DNA of 39,681 nt from Hungatella sp. GTDB lineage: Bacteria; Bacillota; Clostridia; Lachnospirales; Lachnospiraceae. Both the position numbers and the translations under genes were made by a program. This document shows positions 39,411 to 39,681 of this stretch, piece after piece. How positions within the stretch are numbered: the first letter of the stretch is position 1; every line of letters begins with the position of its first letter. The stretch spans positions 1 to 39,681 of the forward strand of contig JAAWLV010000004.1 of the NCBI GenBank assembly GCA_022798105.1, given 5' to 3'. The notes beneath the pieces were generated by a model. The model was not told the origin of the DNA and searched no databases. It saw nothing but the letters and a program-made list of their open reading frames with translations.

Positions 39411-39681
39411 GCCCAGGAAAGTTAAAGTCATAAATGGCCTTAGGCGATTCTAAACGGCCGTATGCCGTAACCGTTCAGAATACCCCCTAACCTGGTTAAA
39501 CGGGAACTTTAAATTCGCCATGTTGCTGTATTGTTGAGTGAGTAACGTTGGGGCGGGGATTGTCGTGGGGCCAGCGAGGGGTGTCAGGCTGTGTGCCGAC
39601 CGGGTTCAGATATGCCAGACGTTCCGATGAGCCCAAAGCGGAAAACACTCGGGGTGAGGCCCTCCTGTTTTCCTGGTCTCA
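39411..39681 (+). ncRNA. Candidate structured noncoding RNA (may continue past the window edge)
   Basis: No supported ORF, several complementary arms in about 270 nt: 39422-39428/39506-39512, 39447-39457/39471-39481, 39443-39447/39515-39519, 39522-39527/39541-39546, 39546-39551/39571-39576, 39640-39647/39666-39673. Family unassigned; raiA-motif RNA is a guess. Confidence 0.45.

Overview
The window looks chromosomal and comes from a Gram-positive anaerobe, probably Clostridia/Lachnospiraceae-like. That placement is inferred from gene content and RBS style, not computed. All confident genes are on the + strand. From left to right: (1) cardiolipin synthase, a CmpB-family membrane protein, a PlsC acyltransferase, fused chorismate mutase/prephenate dehydratase, a DUF815 ATPase, and an Ppx/PPK1 polyphosphate pair; (2) a tightly coupled block at 9.3-19.6 kb containing an OmpR-type two-component system, a large secreted/membrane protein, an ABC ATPase and ABC-2 permease, an anchored zinc-ribbon protein, an SPFH protein with duplicated zinc ribbons, a zinc-ribbon membrane protein and a TPM-domain protein, which I consider the best candidate for an undescribed system; (3) a glycan locus at 19.7-32.0 kb with a complete predicted GDP-D-glycero-alpha-D-manno-heptose pathway, a partial CDP-3,6-dideoxyhexose pathway, LicD, GT2s and two GT-C-like membrane proteins; (4) a small XRE regulator, split ThrE exporter, dihydroorotase, Ca2+-type P-ATPase and glycerol kinase with a terminator-like leader; (5) a structured-RNA candidate after glpK that runs to the end of the window. 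No tRNA, rRNA, CRISPR array, IS element or phage genes were recognised.
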